Origin: an uncultured Alphaproteobacteria bacterium
GTDB taxonomy: Bacteria; Pseudomonadota; Alphaproteobacteria; Rhodobacterales; Rhodobacteraceae
Assembly: GCA_902584635.1 (NCBI GenBank)
Contig: CACIAQ010000001.1
Coordinates: forward strand, 1 to 64,000
Length of the DNA stretch: 64,000 nucleotides
Direction: 5' to 3'
Made by a program: the position numbers and the translations under genes. Shown piece after piece: positions 38,703 through 49,512 of the stretch. Position 1 is the stretch's first letter. Each line of letters opens with the position of its first letter. The notes beneath the pieces are model-generated. The model saw nothing but the letters and a program-made list of their open reading frames with translations. It ran no database searches and was not told where the DNA came from.

Positions 38703-39260
38703 CTAAGATTGGCCAATCATTTGTACCCACCAAACTTTGCCGGTGCTATCTTGATACCAACTTAGACCTAAATGGGTAGCATTGAGATCCAAAATAATTT
38801 CCTTCCCTATTTTACTTTGAAACCATACATTCAACACATCGTACTCACCCTCATAAGTCTCTGACACGTTTTCACCAATAACTGAGCCTTTAAACCCTGC
38901 TATTTTTGCCCTATCTACCGCAGATGATGCATCTGAACCGTAGTTCCAAGCTCTCTGCTGTCTTGCTATATCAAAAGCATGGGTTTTAGATGCTGCTGAA
39001 AGACTATTTGAATGCTTTAGTGGGGATCGCCCATTTTCTAGTCTTAAGGCGTTAACCATTTCTAAGTGCCTTGATTTTAAAGCAGCGACTTCAAAACTAG
39101 AGATAACGCCCGATTTGGAATAGCCATGATATACATCAGTATTTGTTCCTACACAACTTACCAGAATAATTAAAAGTGGTATCTTCAAAATAAGATTGTT
39201 CAGATAACTAAAAGTTCCCTCTTTTAATTTTTGAGATATGACGTATATTCTTGTTCTCAT
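38703..39260 (-). CDS. CAP (SCP/PR-1)-domain lipoprotein-like protein
   Basis: LNNLILKIPLLIILVSCVG (lipobox-like), MVNALRLENGRSPLKHSNSLSAASKTHAFDIA, GENVSET, WFQS. Confidence 0.78.
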   Translation of the reverse strand: MRTRIYVISQKLKEGTFSYLNNLILKIPLLIILVSCVGTNTDVYHGYSKSGVISSFEVAALKSRHLEMVNALRLENGRSPLKHSNSLSAASKTHAFDIARQQRAWNYGSDASSAVDRAKIAGFKGSVIGENVSETYEGEYDVLNVWFQSKIGKEIILDLNATHLGLSWYQDSTGKVWWVQMIGQS

Positions 39261-39308
39261 GTCTAATAAGTTATTTATAATAATCGAGTTTTAACTAAAA
39301 CAAGCAAA

Positions 39309-39887
39309 ATGATCAATATTGTATTAAAAATATTAAGTTCTTGGATACTATTATTGGTCTATGTGGGAATAAGCAACCCTATTATCGCTCAAACTGCAGT
39401 AGATTTTGGCCAAGATGGAAAACCAAAACATAATATCTTCTCCTTTAGAGCACAGTCTTGGCAAGATCATTTTAAGAATCTAAATAAAGGAGGCATACTC
39501 GTTGATACCAAAACACGATCATTGCATTATTGGAATAAGAATGGGACAGAATATAAGGTATTTCCAACCTCCGTACCCCTTAATCAAGAGTTGACAAGAC
39601 TGGGATATACGAAAGTTACAAAAAAAGTAGTTGGGCCTGAATGGAGACCTACTAAAAAAATGAGAGAAAGAGATCCTCAACTTCCAGAGTTTATGCCTCC
39701 CGGCCCAGATAATCCTCTCGGCTCTCACGCCCTTTATCTTAGTTGGCCAAGTTATCGTATTCACGGAACAAGTGATACCAGGAAAATCGGGAGACAAAGC
39801 TCGTCTGGGTGTGTGGGGCTGTATAATGAACAAATAGAAGAGCTTTTCAATTTAGTTGAAATAGGAACTCCTGTTAGAATTCTTTAG
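39309..39887 (+). CDS. L,D-transpeptidase (YkuD domain), exported
   Basis: PLGSHALYLSWPSYRIHGTSDTRKIGRQSSSGCVGLYNEQIEELF; signal peptide. Confidence 0.9.
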   Translation: MINIVLKILSSWILLLVYVGISNPIIAQTAVDFGQDGKPKHNIFSFRAQSWQDHFKNLNKGGILVDTKTRSLHYWNKNGTEYKVFPTSVPLNQELTRLGYTKVTKKVVGPEWRPTKKMRERDPQLPEFMPPGPDNPLGSHALYLSWPSYRIHGTSDTRKIGRQSSSGCVGLYNEQIEELFNLVEIGTPVRIL

Positions 39888-40755
39888 AATTTTGGTGGAT
39901 TGAAAAAAGTCCTTCCTTAAATGAAGGAAAAGCAAGCTTATACCCCAATTCATCTTTGAGCTTTTTGTTTGATACCTTTTTTTCCTCTCTATAGAAGCTT
40001 TTTGCCATTTCACTCACCATCTCACTTTTTAAACTGACTATCTCTGGACAATTTTTTTTTAGTAATTTTGCAGCGAACTTGGCCACATCCAATTGCGTTG
40101 CTGGAAGATCATCGGATAAATTAAAAATCTTTGTTTTAGAATTAGAACTCATAGCCTTCTCTACTGCACCTACTATATCATCAATATGAATCCTGTTAAA
40201 TAAGTGTCTTGGTTTATCAACTATATAAACCTCTTCATTTCTCATCAAACGATCGATGAGGCTTCGTCCTGGTCCATAGATCCCTGACAACCTGAAAATA
40301 ATTGTTTTTATCAAAAGGTTTTCTCCTAATTTCAACCACGAATTTTCTGCAGCAACACGTGAAATGCTTCTTTCTGAATTGGGTTCTATATCTGAATCCT
40401 CAGTTACCCATTCACCTTTCTTATCTCCATAAACACTAGTAGTTGACAGATATCCTGCCCACTTAATTTTTTCTCTATTTTTCTTGAGTAGATACCCATA
40501 ATTTTCAACAACAGGGTCTTTGCTATTCTCTGGAGGAGCTGTGGTCAAGATGTAAACATCATCATTGAGAATATTTTTTAATTTTTTTTCGTCGTTAAAA
40601 AAAATTGGAAAAGCTTTAACGGCTTTAATTTCTTTGATCTTTTCACTACTCCTAGTAGTACAGTACACTTGCCAATTTTTTCTCGAATACTTTTTACACA
40701 TGAATTTTGCCGTATAGCCAAAACCAAAAATTAATAACGTATTTTTCTTATTCAT
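39874..40755 (-). CDS. NAD-dependent epimerase/dehydratase family protein (YeeZ-like)
   Basis: LLIFGFGYTAKFMCKKY, STTSVYGDKKGEWVTE, FRLSGIYGPGRSLIDRL. Confidence 0.85.
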   Translation of the reverse strand: MNKKNTLLIFGFGYTAKFMCKKYSRKNWQVYCTTRSSEKIKEIKAVKAFPIFFNDEKKLKNILNDDVYILTTAPPENSKDPVVENYGYLLKKNREKIKWAGYLSTTSVYGDKKGEWVTEDSDIEPNSERSISRVAAENSWLKLGENLLIKTIIFRLSGIYGPGRSLIDRLMRNEEVYIVDKPRHLFNRIHIDDIVGAVEKAMSSNSKTKIFNLSDDLPATQLDVAKFAAKLLKKNCPEIVSLKSEMVSEMAKSFYREEKKVSNKKLKDELGYKLAFPSFKEGLFSIHQNSKEF

Positions 40756-41786
40756 TTTTTTAGCTCAGATATCGCCCATATAGCTGCCTCAGATATGAAA
40801 TCAATTGAGTGATCCACATAATCTTCTAATAATTCAATGTATTCCCTTTTTCCACTATTTCCCATCGCATATATTATATTTCTAAGAAATCTGGTTGATC
40901 CTAGTCTTTTTATTGCAGTTCCACTAAAGAATTTTCTAAACTCAGTATCTGAAAATCTTAGCGCCACCTCCAAAGACAAGTTAGAAAACCTGTCTCTATA
41001 ATTCAGATTTCTAGTCAATTTGGCAAACTTGTTCCAAGGACATATAGCTAAGCAATCATCGCATCCAAAAACCCTGTTCCCAATTGATGACCTAAGCCCT
41101 TTATCTATGGCACCGTGATGTTCAACTGTAAGATAAGCAATGCACTTTCTGGCATCTAGCTTGTAAGGGCCCTCAAAGGCATTTGTAGGACAAATATCCA
41201 AACACTTTGTACATGATCCACAAAAATCTTTTTCTGGTTCATCCACTGGTAATAATTTATCGATATACATCACACCAAGAAAAAACCAGTTTCCCATATT
41301 TTTACTTACTAGATTCGTATGTTTACCTTGCCAACCTAAGCCAGATAGTTGTGCTAAAGGTTTTTCCAAAACCGGTGCTGTATCCACGAATATTTTAAGG
41401 TCACAGTCTAATTTTTTTTTTATCCAAGAGGCGACGATTCTTAGTTTAGATTTAACTACTTTATGATAATCCCTTTTTGTAGCAAAAACCGAGAAATTAG
41501 ACACTTCTTTTTTCTTTAATTTTTTTAATGGATTTTCTGCTGGAGTATAATCATCCGTAAATACCAAAATGGATTTAACACTGGACCATAACTTTTCTGG
41601 GGCTGTCCTTTCATTGACTCTTTTCTCCAACCAATCCATTCCGGCATTCCAGTCATTTTCAATAAAGTTCATAAAGTTTTCTTTTACTGAGTGATCAACC
41701 TTGCTTGGATTAGTTATGCCATAGGATGAGAATCCTACATCAGATACTATCTGCTGAAGTTGTGACTTGAAGTCCTGAATGTTCAT
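40752..41786 (-). CDS. queG: Epoxyqueuosine reductase
   Basis: DWLEKRVNERTAPEKLWSSVKSILVF, two 4Fe-4S motifs CGSCTKCLDICPTNAF and CDDCLAICPWNKFA. Confidence 0.93.
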   Translation of the reverse strand: MNIQDFKSQLQQIVSDVGFSSYGITNPSKVDHSVKENFMNFIENDWNAGMDWLEKRVNERTAPEKLWSSVKSILVFTDDYTPAENPLKKLKKKEVSNFSVFATKRDYHKVVKSKLRIVASWIKKKLDCDLKIFVDTAPVLEKPLAQLSGLGWQGKHTNLVSKNMGNWFFLGVMYIDKLLPVDEPEKDFCGSCTKCLDICPTNAFEGPYKLDARKCIAYLTVEHHGAIDKGLRSSIGNRVFGCDDCLAICPWNKFAKLTRNLNYRDRFSNLSLEVALRFSDTEFRKFFSGTAIKRLGSTRFLRNIIYAMGNSGKREYIELLEDYVDHSIDFISEAAIWAISELKK

Positions 41787-41787
41787 G

Positions 41788-42459
41788 CTAAAAATCTAAG
41801 TCGCTGTAATGGCTTGTCGGTACAAAACCAGGAACTAAATCTACCAGTATCCCAGCATTTCTGAAAGCTGGTCTCGACTTTATTTTTGCATACCACTCCT
41901 TAATTATTGGCTTAGACTGCCAGTCGATATCTCCAATATAATCTAATGCCGATATATGTCCAGCTGCTGAAAAGTCTGCCAATGACATTTTTTCTCCAGC
42001 TAGCCAATTTCTCTTTTCCAAAAGCCATTCCAAGTAATCAAAGTGAAACTTTATTTTTCTCAGACCTTCCTTTATTGAGTTGCTATCAGGTTGGCCAATT
42101 TTAAATATTTTTTTGTAAACTCTTTCGTTAAGTAAATTCTTTGTGACTTCATTATAAAATTTATCATCGAACCAAGATGAGACCCTTCGCGCTTCAAATC
42201 GAAGATTTTTGTCAGTCGGGATAAGTTTTGGAATTGGGTAGGACTCATCTAAATACTCACATATAGGGGTGCTTTCTGTAAAAACAGATACTCCTTCTTT
42301 TAACAGAGGCACCTTTCCAGAAGGGCTAAATCTAATAAAATCCAAGTTTTGTTCCCAAACAGGTTCTTCGATTAATTCAACTTCAAGCTTTTTTTCCGCT
42401 AGTACAAGTCTTACCTTTCGACAAAAAGGTGAAAGTGTTAAATGGTGCAGTTTTCTCAT
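41788..42459 (-). CDS. Glutathione S-transferase family protein
   Basis: N-term thioredoxin fold LSPFCRKVRLVLAEKKLEVELIE, GKVPLL, ESTPICEYLDE; C-term LAGEKMSLADFSAAGHISALDYIGD. Confidence 0.88.
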   Translation of the reverse strand: MRKLHHLTLSPFCRKVRLVLAEKKLEVELIEEPVWEQNLDFIRFSPSGKVPLLKEGVSVFTESTPICEYLDESYPIPKLIPTDKNLRFEARRVSSWFDDKFYNEVTKNLLNERVYKKIFKIGQPDSNSIKEGLRKIKFHFDYLEWLLEKRNWLAGEKMSLADFSAAGHISALDYIGDIDWQSKPIIKEWYAKIKSRPAFRNAGILVDLVPGFVPTSHYSDLDF

Positions 42460-42490
42460 TATTAATAAATTTTATTACGTCCATATATAA

Positions 42491-43177
42491 TTATAAAAAA
42501 CAGCTAGATCTGTCATCTTTTTTTAGAATTTCCATATCTTTTTTTAATCTCGTAATTCTTCGGAGCAGAGGTGGGTTTAATTTTTTAGGTCGCCGCATTT
42601 TTGGATTTGGTAGCGTTAATGCAATTCGAATTGCTTGTTCTTTGGTCAGTCTATTTGATGGCTTTCTGTAATATTTTTCTGAAGCTTGATTAACTCCGAA
42701 CGTTAAGTAGCCAGTTTCAACAATATTTAGATATATTTCAATAATTCTTCTTTTAGGAACACTAATTTCTAATAAAAATGTAAAATACAATTCTATAAGC
42801 TTTCTCGTCCATGATCTTCCAGGCCACAAAAAAAGATTTTTTGCTAATTGCTGGGTTATTGTCGAAGCGCCTCTTTTCTCCCCACCACTAATAACTTTAT
42901 AAATCTCATTAATGTCAATTCCTATATGTTTACAAAAACTAGAATCCTCTGTTGCCACTACAGAAAGTGCAATATTTTCACCCAAATTTGGGTAGGGGGT
43001 CCAGTTATAGTCTATCTGCTTTTTAAAAAATTTGCTTTCCCAAACCATAAAGCTGGTAAAAGGGGGGTTAAAAAACCTTAATGAGAAAACGGAAAAAACA
43101 GTTAATAATATAAAGCAAAATATTGATACTTTGGTAAATTCGATTGATTTAAGTATTAAATTGTATTTATTTAACAC
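42491..43177 (-). CDS. mtgA: Monofunctional biosynthetic peptidoglycan transglycosylase
   Basis: GT51 motifs ATEDSSFCKHIGID, GASTITQQLAKNLFLWPGRSWTRKLIE, RIIEIYLNIVETG. Confidence 0.93.
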   Translation of the reverse strand: MLNKYNLILKSIEFTKVSIFCFILLTVFSVFSLRFFNPPFTSFMVWESKFFKKQIDYNWTPYPNLGENIALSVVATEDSSFCKHIGIDINEIYKVISGGEKRGASTITQQLAKNLFLWPGRSWTRKLIELYFTFLLEISVPKRRIIEIYLNIVETGYLTFGVNQASEKYYRKPSNRLTKEQAIRIALTLPNPKMRRPKKLNPPLLRRITRLKKDMEILKKDDRSSCFL

Positions 43178-43209
43178 AAAAGATTCTTTATAAAGTGGAC
43201 TTCTCTCAC

Positions 43210-44645
43210 TTAGTCAGAAAGATCACTATGACCCATCAAAGCTAGGTCTACCGCTTTTGCAGCTTGCCTACCTTCTCTGATTGCCCACACAACAAGTGAT
43301 TGACCACGTCGCATATCACCCGCTACCCACAACTTTTCATGAGAAGTTTTGTAGAATTTGTCGTCTGCTAAAACATTTCCACGCTTATCCAGAGATAAAT
43401 TTATATCTTTTAGAATTCTTTCTGTAATAGGAGAAACAAAACCCATTGCGAGTAATACTAAATCTGCTCTAATGACAAATTCCGATTTTTCTATTTTTTC
43501 AAACTTCTCATTTACTTTCACACAGTTTAAAGAACTTACCCTACCATTTTTAATCCCGAAGGATGTTGTTAATACTGAAAACTCTCTATCTGCTCCCTCT
43601 TCTTGGCTGGAAGAGGTTCTCATTTTAAGAGGCCAGTTAGGCCATGTTAACAATTTATCTTCTCTTTCTGGGGGAGGGGGCATGATCTCAAGCTGTGTGA
43701 CAGACAATGCTCCTTGGCGAATTGATGTTCCTATACAATCTGACCCCGTATCTCCCCCCCCCCAATTACTACAACATGCTTTCCATCGGCGATAATTTCC
43801 TTTGTGCCTTTGAGATTCTCGTTGCCAACCCTTCGATTTTGTTGGGGCAAAAAATCCATGGCGAAATGAATTCCATCTGAGTTACGCCCTTCGATCGCTA
43901 GATCACGTGGTTTTTCTGATCCACAAGCTAAAATCACAGCATCATGTTCTTTTATCATATCACTAATTTCAATATCCACACCAAGCTCCACACCACCTTG
44001 AAAATGGACCCCTTCAGCTGATATTTGCTCTAATCTTCTATCGATATGAGTTTTCTCCATTTTAAAATCTGGAATACCGTATCTAAGAAGACCCCCCATC
44101 TTTTTATTTTTTTCGTAAACCACCACATTATGTCCAGCTCTCGATAATTGTTGCGCGGCTGCCAGGCCAGCTGGGCCAGAACCAATTATTCCTATTCTCT
44201 TGTTTGTCTTTCTTGGGTTTACTTGTGGCTTTATCCATCCATTATCCCACGCCTTATCTACTATAGCACACTCTATGGACTTAATTGTTACTGGGGTATC
44301 AACAATATTTAATGTACATGAAGCCTCGCACGGGGCAGGACAAATTCTTCCTGTAAACTCTGGAAAATTGTTAGTTGAATGCAAGTCTTTAGAAGCTTGC
44401 TCCCACTCACCCCGATAGACCAAATCATTCCAATCAGGTATCTGATTATTTACGGGACATCCTTTCAATCCCTTCATATCATGACAAAATGGAATTCCGC
44501 ATTCCATACATCTACTGGCCTGATCTCTTATAGCTTGCTCAGGTAGAGGTACGATAAATTCCTTAAAGTTTCTTATTCTATCTGATGCTGGCCTGTATTT
44601 CCTATCTTGCCTGTCGATCTCTAAAAAACCTGTAACCTTACCCAT
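43210..44645 (-). pseudogene. gltD: Glutamate synthase small subunit, interrupted by a frameshift at a homopolymer (or assembly/sequencing error)
   Basis: Two ORFs (43731..44645 and 43210..43707) together cover GltD. Frame changes at a 10-C tract (+) within the [14 protein letters not shown] motif. Beyond the tract the other frame reads [29 protein letters not shown] without a stop. Confidence 0.9.
43754..43763. repeat. Mononucleotide tract, 10 C (+)/10 G (-), inside gltD
   Basis: tctCCCCCCCCCCaatt read directly. Confidence 0.95.
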
Positions 44646-44675
44646 TTTAAATTCCCTTATGTTCCAAAGTATTTG

Positions 44676-47600
44676 CTATTCTGCAGCGACAATATTGTTA
44701 AGCTTTTCTGCCTTTATCTCTTCTAGCGCTCTTCTATATTCAGTAGGCATTACTTTTAAAAATCTAGGTCTATAGTCATCCCAGGCATCAAGTATCGTTT
44801 TTGCTACGTCTGATTTAGTAAGTTTAAAATGTCTCGTTATGAGATTTTTCAGCCTTTCTTCATCATGCCTGGTCATGTCATTCGATATATCCACGCGGCC
44901 ATGGTGCTCAAAATCACCTCCATGATGGTGCTCAGATTCTAGCAAATCATCTTCTTCTGGTACTGGCTCAAGCTCTACCATTGCTAAATTACATCTGTTT
45001 TGGAATGTTCCGTCTTCGTCCAAAACATAAGCGATGCCCCCAGACATACCAGCTGCAAAATTAAGTCCTGTTTTTCCTAAAACTACAACTACGCCACCTG
45101 TCATATATTCACAGCCATGGTCACCCACTCCTTCGACAACTGCCGTAGCTCCAGAGTTCCTAACAGCAAATCTTTCCCCAACGACACCGCTTAAAAAGCA
45201 TTCACCGTCAATAGCACCATAGAGAATTGTATTTCCAGCTATAATGGAATTTTTAGGTATAATTCTTTTCGCCTCTTTTGGTGGATAAGCTACTATTCTT
45301 CCTCCGGAAAGACCTTTTCCAACATAATCATTCGCCTCGCCTTCTACTTCCAAAGTAATACCTCTGGATAACCAGGCTCCAAATGCTTGGCCTGTTGTGC
45401 CCTTGAAATGAATTTTTATTGAATTCTCTGGAAGCCCTTCATGCCCAAAAATACGTGCGACCTCGCCACTCAACATAGCTCCAGTAGATCTATTATAGTT
45501 TTGAATTGGTAAACTTATCCTCACGGGCAACTTCTTTAGCAAGGTATCTTTTGACAATTCAATAAGTTGCCTATCCAAAATATCTTCTATCGGGTGTTGC
45601 TGTTTTTCACAATTATATTTTGGCACACTTTCTCCCATTTTTGGATCAAAGAACAGCTTAGAAAAATCAAGGCCCTTCGCTTTCCAGTGATTGATTGCTT
45701 TTTTCCTATCAAGTACATCAATTTGGCCAATCATTTCATCAAATTTTTTGAACCCGAGTTTGCTCATTAAAACCCGCACTTCTTCCGCTATGAAGAAGAA
45801 AAAATTCACAACATGTTCGGGCATTCCTACAAATCGCTTTCTCAACACTGGGTCTTGGGTTGCGATTCCAACAGGACAAGTATTCAAGTGGCACTTACGC
45901 ATCATAATACAACCTGACGCTATTAATGGTGCAGTAGAAAAACCAAATTCGTCCGCTCCTAGTAATGCTCCAATAATCACATCTCTACCAGTCCTTAATC
46001 CACCATCTACTTGTACAGATATTCGCGATCTTAATTTGTTTTTCATTAAAGTTTGATGTGTTTCTGCCAAACCAAGCTCCCAAGGAGAACCTGCATGTTT
46101 TACAGACGTTAATGGACTTGCGCCTGTGCCGCCCTCCATACCAGAAATAGTTACGTGGTCCGCTTTTGCTTTTGCCACGCCAGCAGCTACTGTGCCAACA
46201 CCAACCTCAGAAACTAGTTTCACAGATATATCCGCTTTTGGATTAACATTTTTAAGATCAAATATGAGTTGAGCCAAATCCTCGATAGAATAGATATCAT
46301 GGTGAGGTGGGGGTGAAATTAGTCCAACACCTCTAGTAGAATGTCGGACCTTTGCAATTACTGCGTCAACTTTATGACCTGGCAACTGACCTCCTTCACC
46401 AGGTTTTGCTCCTTGGGCCATTTTAATCTGGATCATATCAGAATTAACCAAGTATTCAGTTGTGACACCGAATCTACCTGAAGCTACTTGCTTTATTGCA
46501 GATCTTCGGTTGTCTCCATTTTTGTCAACCGAGAAGCGTTCAACCTCCTCGCCACCCTCGCCAGTATTCGATTTTCCTTCAATTCTATTCATGGCTATTG
46601 CCAGATTCTCATGTGCCTCCGCGGATATTGATCCATAAGACATTGCGCCAGTGGCAAATCTTTTTACAATTTCTTTAGCAGGCTCAACCTCATCGATTTT
46701 TACTACTCTCCGCCCAGTTTCGCCAGCATCTTTGAGTCTGAACAACCCTCTTATGGTAAATAGCCTTTCCTCTTGTTCATCCATAGACTTACTATATTCC
46801 TTGAAAGTATCAAACGAATTGCTTCTTACAGCATGTTGAAGATTAGTAATCTCATCGGAACTCCAAGCGTGTACTTCTCCTCTTTTTCGAACTGCGTAAT
46901 CACCTCCGACATCCAGTGAATCCCTTAAGACCTCTAGGTTTGAGTAGGCTTCGTCATGTCTTGTAATAGTCTCCTTAGCTATTTCATTTAAGCCAACACC
47001 GCTAATTTGCGTCGATGTTCCCTTAAAATAATCTCTAACAAAATCTTCTGACAAGCCGACTGCATCAAAAATTTGTGCTCCACAGTACGATTGATAGGTT
47101 GAAATACCCATCTTTGACATAACTTTCAGTAGTCCCTTATTGATCGACTTTATATATCGGCTCACCGCTTCAATTTCACTTACATCTTTAGACAACATAT
47201 CTTTTTGTTGAAGATCCAATATAGTGTCAAAAGCCAAATATGGGTTTATAGCCTCGGCTCCATACCCAGCTAGCACTGCAAAATGATGAACCTCTCTCGG
47301 TTCTGCTGACTCTACAACTAACCCCACAGCCGTTCGCAACCCCTTTCTAATCAAATAGTGGTGTACCGCCGCAACAGCCAAAAGAGCGGGCAAAGCTATC
47401 CTATTCTTTCCAAACTGCCTGTCTGATAGCACAATAATGTTTCCACCCTCTTTGACTACTTGTTCTGACTTTCTACATAGGCCTTCCAAACACTCCTCAA
47501 AACCTTCAGATCCAATACTCTTATCAAAAGTTGTATCTAATACTCTTGATACAAAATGATTGTCACCAATTTCACTGATCCTCCTGATCTTCTGCATATC

Positions 47601-49397
47601 CTCATTTGTTAATATCGGCTGTTTAACCTCTAGTCTTTTCACGTCCCCCAAAGATTTATTATCAAAAATATTAGGTCGTGGGCCAATGAAAGAAACTAAA
47701 CTCATAACCGTTTCCTCGCGAATTGGATCAATTGGTGGATTAGTTACCTGTGCAAAATTTTGTTTGAAATATGTGTATAGTAACTTTTTTTTGTTTGATA
47801 TCGCAGAAATCGGTGTATCAGTACCCATCGAACCAATAGCTTCCTGACCGGTTACGGCCATTGGTGACATAAGGGTCCTTAGGTCTTCTTGCGTGTAACC
47901 AAAAGCTTTCTGGCCTGAGTATAAACTTGCTTTCGATAAGGAAGCTTTCTGTATTCCATCTGACTCTAAATCCTCGAGGACAATCTGGGTTTTATTTAAA
48001 ATACCTTCATAATCGAGCTCATTGATAAGCCCTGCTTTTATTTCTTCGTCTGACGTAATCTTTCCAGCCTCCATATCGATTAAAAGCATTTTTCCAGGTT
48101 GCAATCGCCACTTTGTTATCACTTTGCTCTCATCTACTGGCAAAGTTCCTGCTTCTGAGGCTAAGACAACAGTGTCATCGTCAGATACAAAATATCTTGC
48201 TGGTCTCAATCCATTTCTATCAAGTGTTGCTCCAATTTTTTTTCCATCTGTAAAAGCAATAGCAGCTGGACCGTCCCAAGGCTCCATAATAGAAGCATGA
48301 AACTCATAAAACGATCTCCGCTTTCTATCCATGAGGGTATTTCCGGCCCAAGCTTCTGGGATCAACATCATTGAAGCATGATGAAGCGGATAGCCTCCCT
48401 GATAGAGTAATTCAAGAGCGTTGTCGAAAGATGCTGTGTCTGATTGACCCTCTCTTGTAATTGGCCATATTTGGTTCAAACTTTCACCCAAGAGATCTGA
48501 CTTTAAGCTCTCTTGCCTAGCTGCCATCCAATTTACATTGCCTCTGCTGGTATTTATTTCACCATTATGTGCCACCATTCTATAGGGATGAGCTAACCTC
48601 CATGAAGGAAAAGTATTTGTGGAAAATCGCTGATGCACCAGTGATAGAGCAGAGACATATCGCTCATCTTTTAAGTCTCGGTAGTATTTAGCCAATTGAT
48701 CAGCCAAAAACATCCCCTTATATACAACAGTCCTACATGATAGCGAAACTGCATAATATGAGTCTTCATTACCTAATTTTTCATAAATTCGGTTAGTCGT
48801 TCTCTTTCTTAATATATAGAGGCTTCTTTCAAAGTCTTGTTCCTTCATCCCCGCAGGTTTACTAAAAAAACCTTGCACATGCTTAGGTTCAGATTCACGA
48901 ATCTCTTTGTCCTTAGACAAACATGCATTACTTACAGGAACATCACGCCAACCCAAGAGACTTATGCCTTGTTCCTCACTGAGGTTCTTAATCACTTTTT
49001 TTATCAGCATATTATTTTTAATTCCTCTTGGAAAAAAAAACATACCAACACCATAATTACCAGGGGTGGGAAGCTTCACTTTCAATTTTTCCATTTCATT
49101 CAGATAAAGCTCGTGAGGTATTTGTGTTAGCATCCCAGCCCCGTCTCCCACTAAAGGATCCGCCCCGGTAGCACCCCTATGCTCAAGATTCTCAAGGATA
49201 TAAATCCCTTTCTGGATAATGTTGTGGCTCTTTACACCTTTTATATTTGCAATAAAACCTAGACCACAAGAATCGTGTTCTTTGCTAGGATCGTAGAGCC
49301 CTTCCTTTTTATTTCGTTTTCTTTTAAAAATCTTCATATTCTCAATAATCGGTTTTTTTAAAATTTGTTTGAAATGATTTTTTAATATAGTTTTCAT
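44676..49397 (-). CDS. gltB: Glutamate synthase large subunit
   Basis: HDSCGLGFIANIKG (catalytic Cys), HNGEINTSRGNVNWM, GEGGQLPGHKV, HLNTCPVGIATQD; 1573 aa. Alternative start at 49337. Confidence 0.97.
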   Translation of the reverse strand: MKTILKNHFKQILKKPIIENMKIFKRKRNKKEGLYDPSKEHDSCGLGFIANIKGVKSHNIIQKGIYILENLEHRGATGADPLVGDGAGMLTQIPHELYLNEMEKLKVKLPTPGNYGVGMFFFPRGIKNNMLIKKVIKNLSEEQGISLLGWRDVPVSNACLSKDKEIRESEPKHVQGFFSKPAGMKEQDFERSLYILRKRTTNRIYEKLGNEDSYYAVSLSCRTVVYKGMFLADQLAKYYRDLKDERYVSALSLVHQRFSTNTFPSWRLAHPYRMVAHNGEINTSRGNVNWMAARQESLKSDLLGESLNQIWPITREGQSDTASFDNALELLYQGGYPLHHASMMLIPEAWAGNTLMDRKRRSFYEFHASIMEPWDGPAAIAFTDGKKIGATLDRNGLRPARYFVSDDDTVVLASEAGTLPVDESKVITKWRLQPGKMLLIDMEAGKITSDEEIKAGLINELDYEGILNKTQIVLEDLESDGIQKASLSKASLYSGQKAFGYTQEDLRTLMSPMAVTGQEAIGSMGTDTPISAISNKKKLLYTYFKQNFAQVTNPPIDPIREETVMSLVSFIGPRPNIFDNKSLGDVKRLEVKQPILTNEDMQKIRRISEIGDNHFVSRVLDTTFDKSIGSEGFEECLEGLCRKSEQVVKEGGNIIVLSDRQFGKNRIALPALLAVAAVHHYLIRKGLRTAVGLVVESAEPREVHHFAVLAGYGAEAINPYLAFDTILDLQQKDMLSKDVSEIEAVSRYIKSINKGLLKVMSKMGISTYQSYCGAQIFDAVGLSEDFVRDYFKGTSTQISGVGLNEIAKETITRHDEAYSNLEVLRDSLDVGGDYAVRKRGEVHAWSSDEITNLQHAVRSNSFDTFKEYSKSMDEQEERLFTIRGLFRLKDAGETGRRVVKIDEVEPAKEIVKRFATGAMSYGSISAEAHENLAIAMNRIEGKSNTGEGGEEVERFSVDKNGDNRRSAIKQVASGRFGVTTEYLVNSDMIQIKMAQGAKPGEGGQLPGHKVDAVIAKVRHSTRGVGLISPPPHHDIYSIEDLAQLIFDLKNVNPKADISVKLVSEVGVGTVAAGVAKAKADHVTISGMEGGTGASPLTSVKHAGSPWELGLAETHQTLMKNKLRSRISVQVDGGLRTGRDVIIGALLGADEFGFSTAPLIASGCIMMRKCHLNTCPVGIATQDPVLRKRFVGMPEHVVNFFFFIAEEVRVLMSKLGFKKFDEMIGQIDVLDRKKAINHWKAKGLDFSKLFFDPKMGESVPKYNCEKQQHPIEDILDRQLIELSKDTLLKKLPVRISLPIQNYNRSTGAMLSGEVARIFGHEGLPENSIKIHFKGTTGQAFGAWLSRGITLEVEGEANDYVGKGLSGGRIVAYPPKEAKRIIPKNSIIAGNTILYGAIDGECFLSGVVGERFAVRNSGATAVVEGVGDHGCEYMTGGVVVVLGKTGLNFAAGMSGGIAYVLDEDGTFQNRCNLAMVELEPVPEEDDLLESEHHHGGDFEHHGRVDISNDMTRHDEERLKNLITRHFKLTKSDVAKTILDAWDDYRPRFLKVMPTEYRRALEEIKAEKLNNIVAAE

Positions 49398-49512
49398 GAA
49401 AAGAAAAGAAAGTTTATAGTTTGAATTATTTACAATTTTCTTTACAAAAAAAATTTAGAAAAAACATTACGGTTTGTTGTACATTCTCTGAATTGACATT
49501 TATCTTTTAAAT

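Noticed and set aside
45567-49130. Numerous short + strand ORFs inside gltB
   Set aside because: Antisense shadow ORFs of a strongly supported 1573-aa CDS; no family motifs or independent signals. The same applies to the short antisense ORFs in dnaK, mutS, leuC and others.
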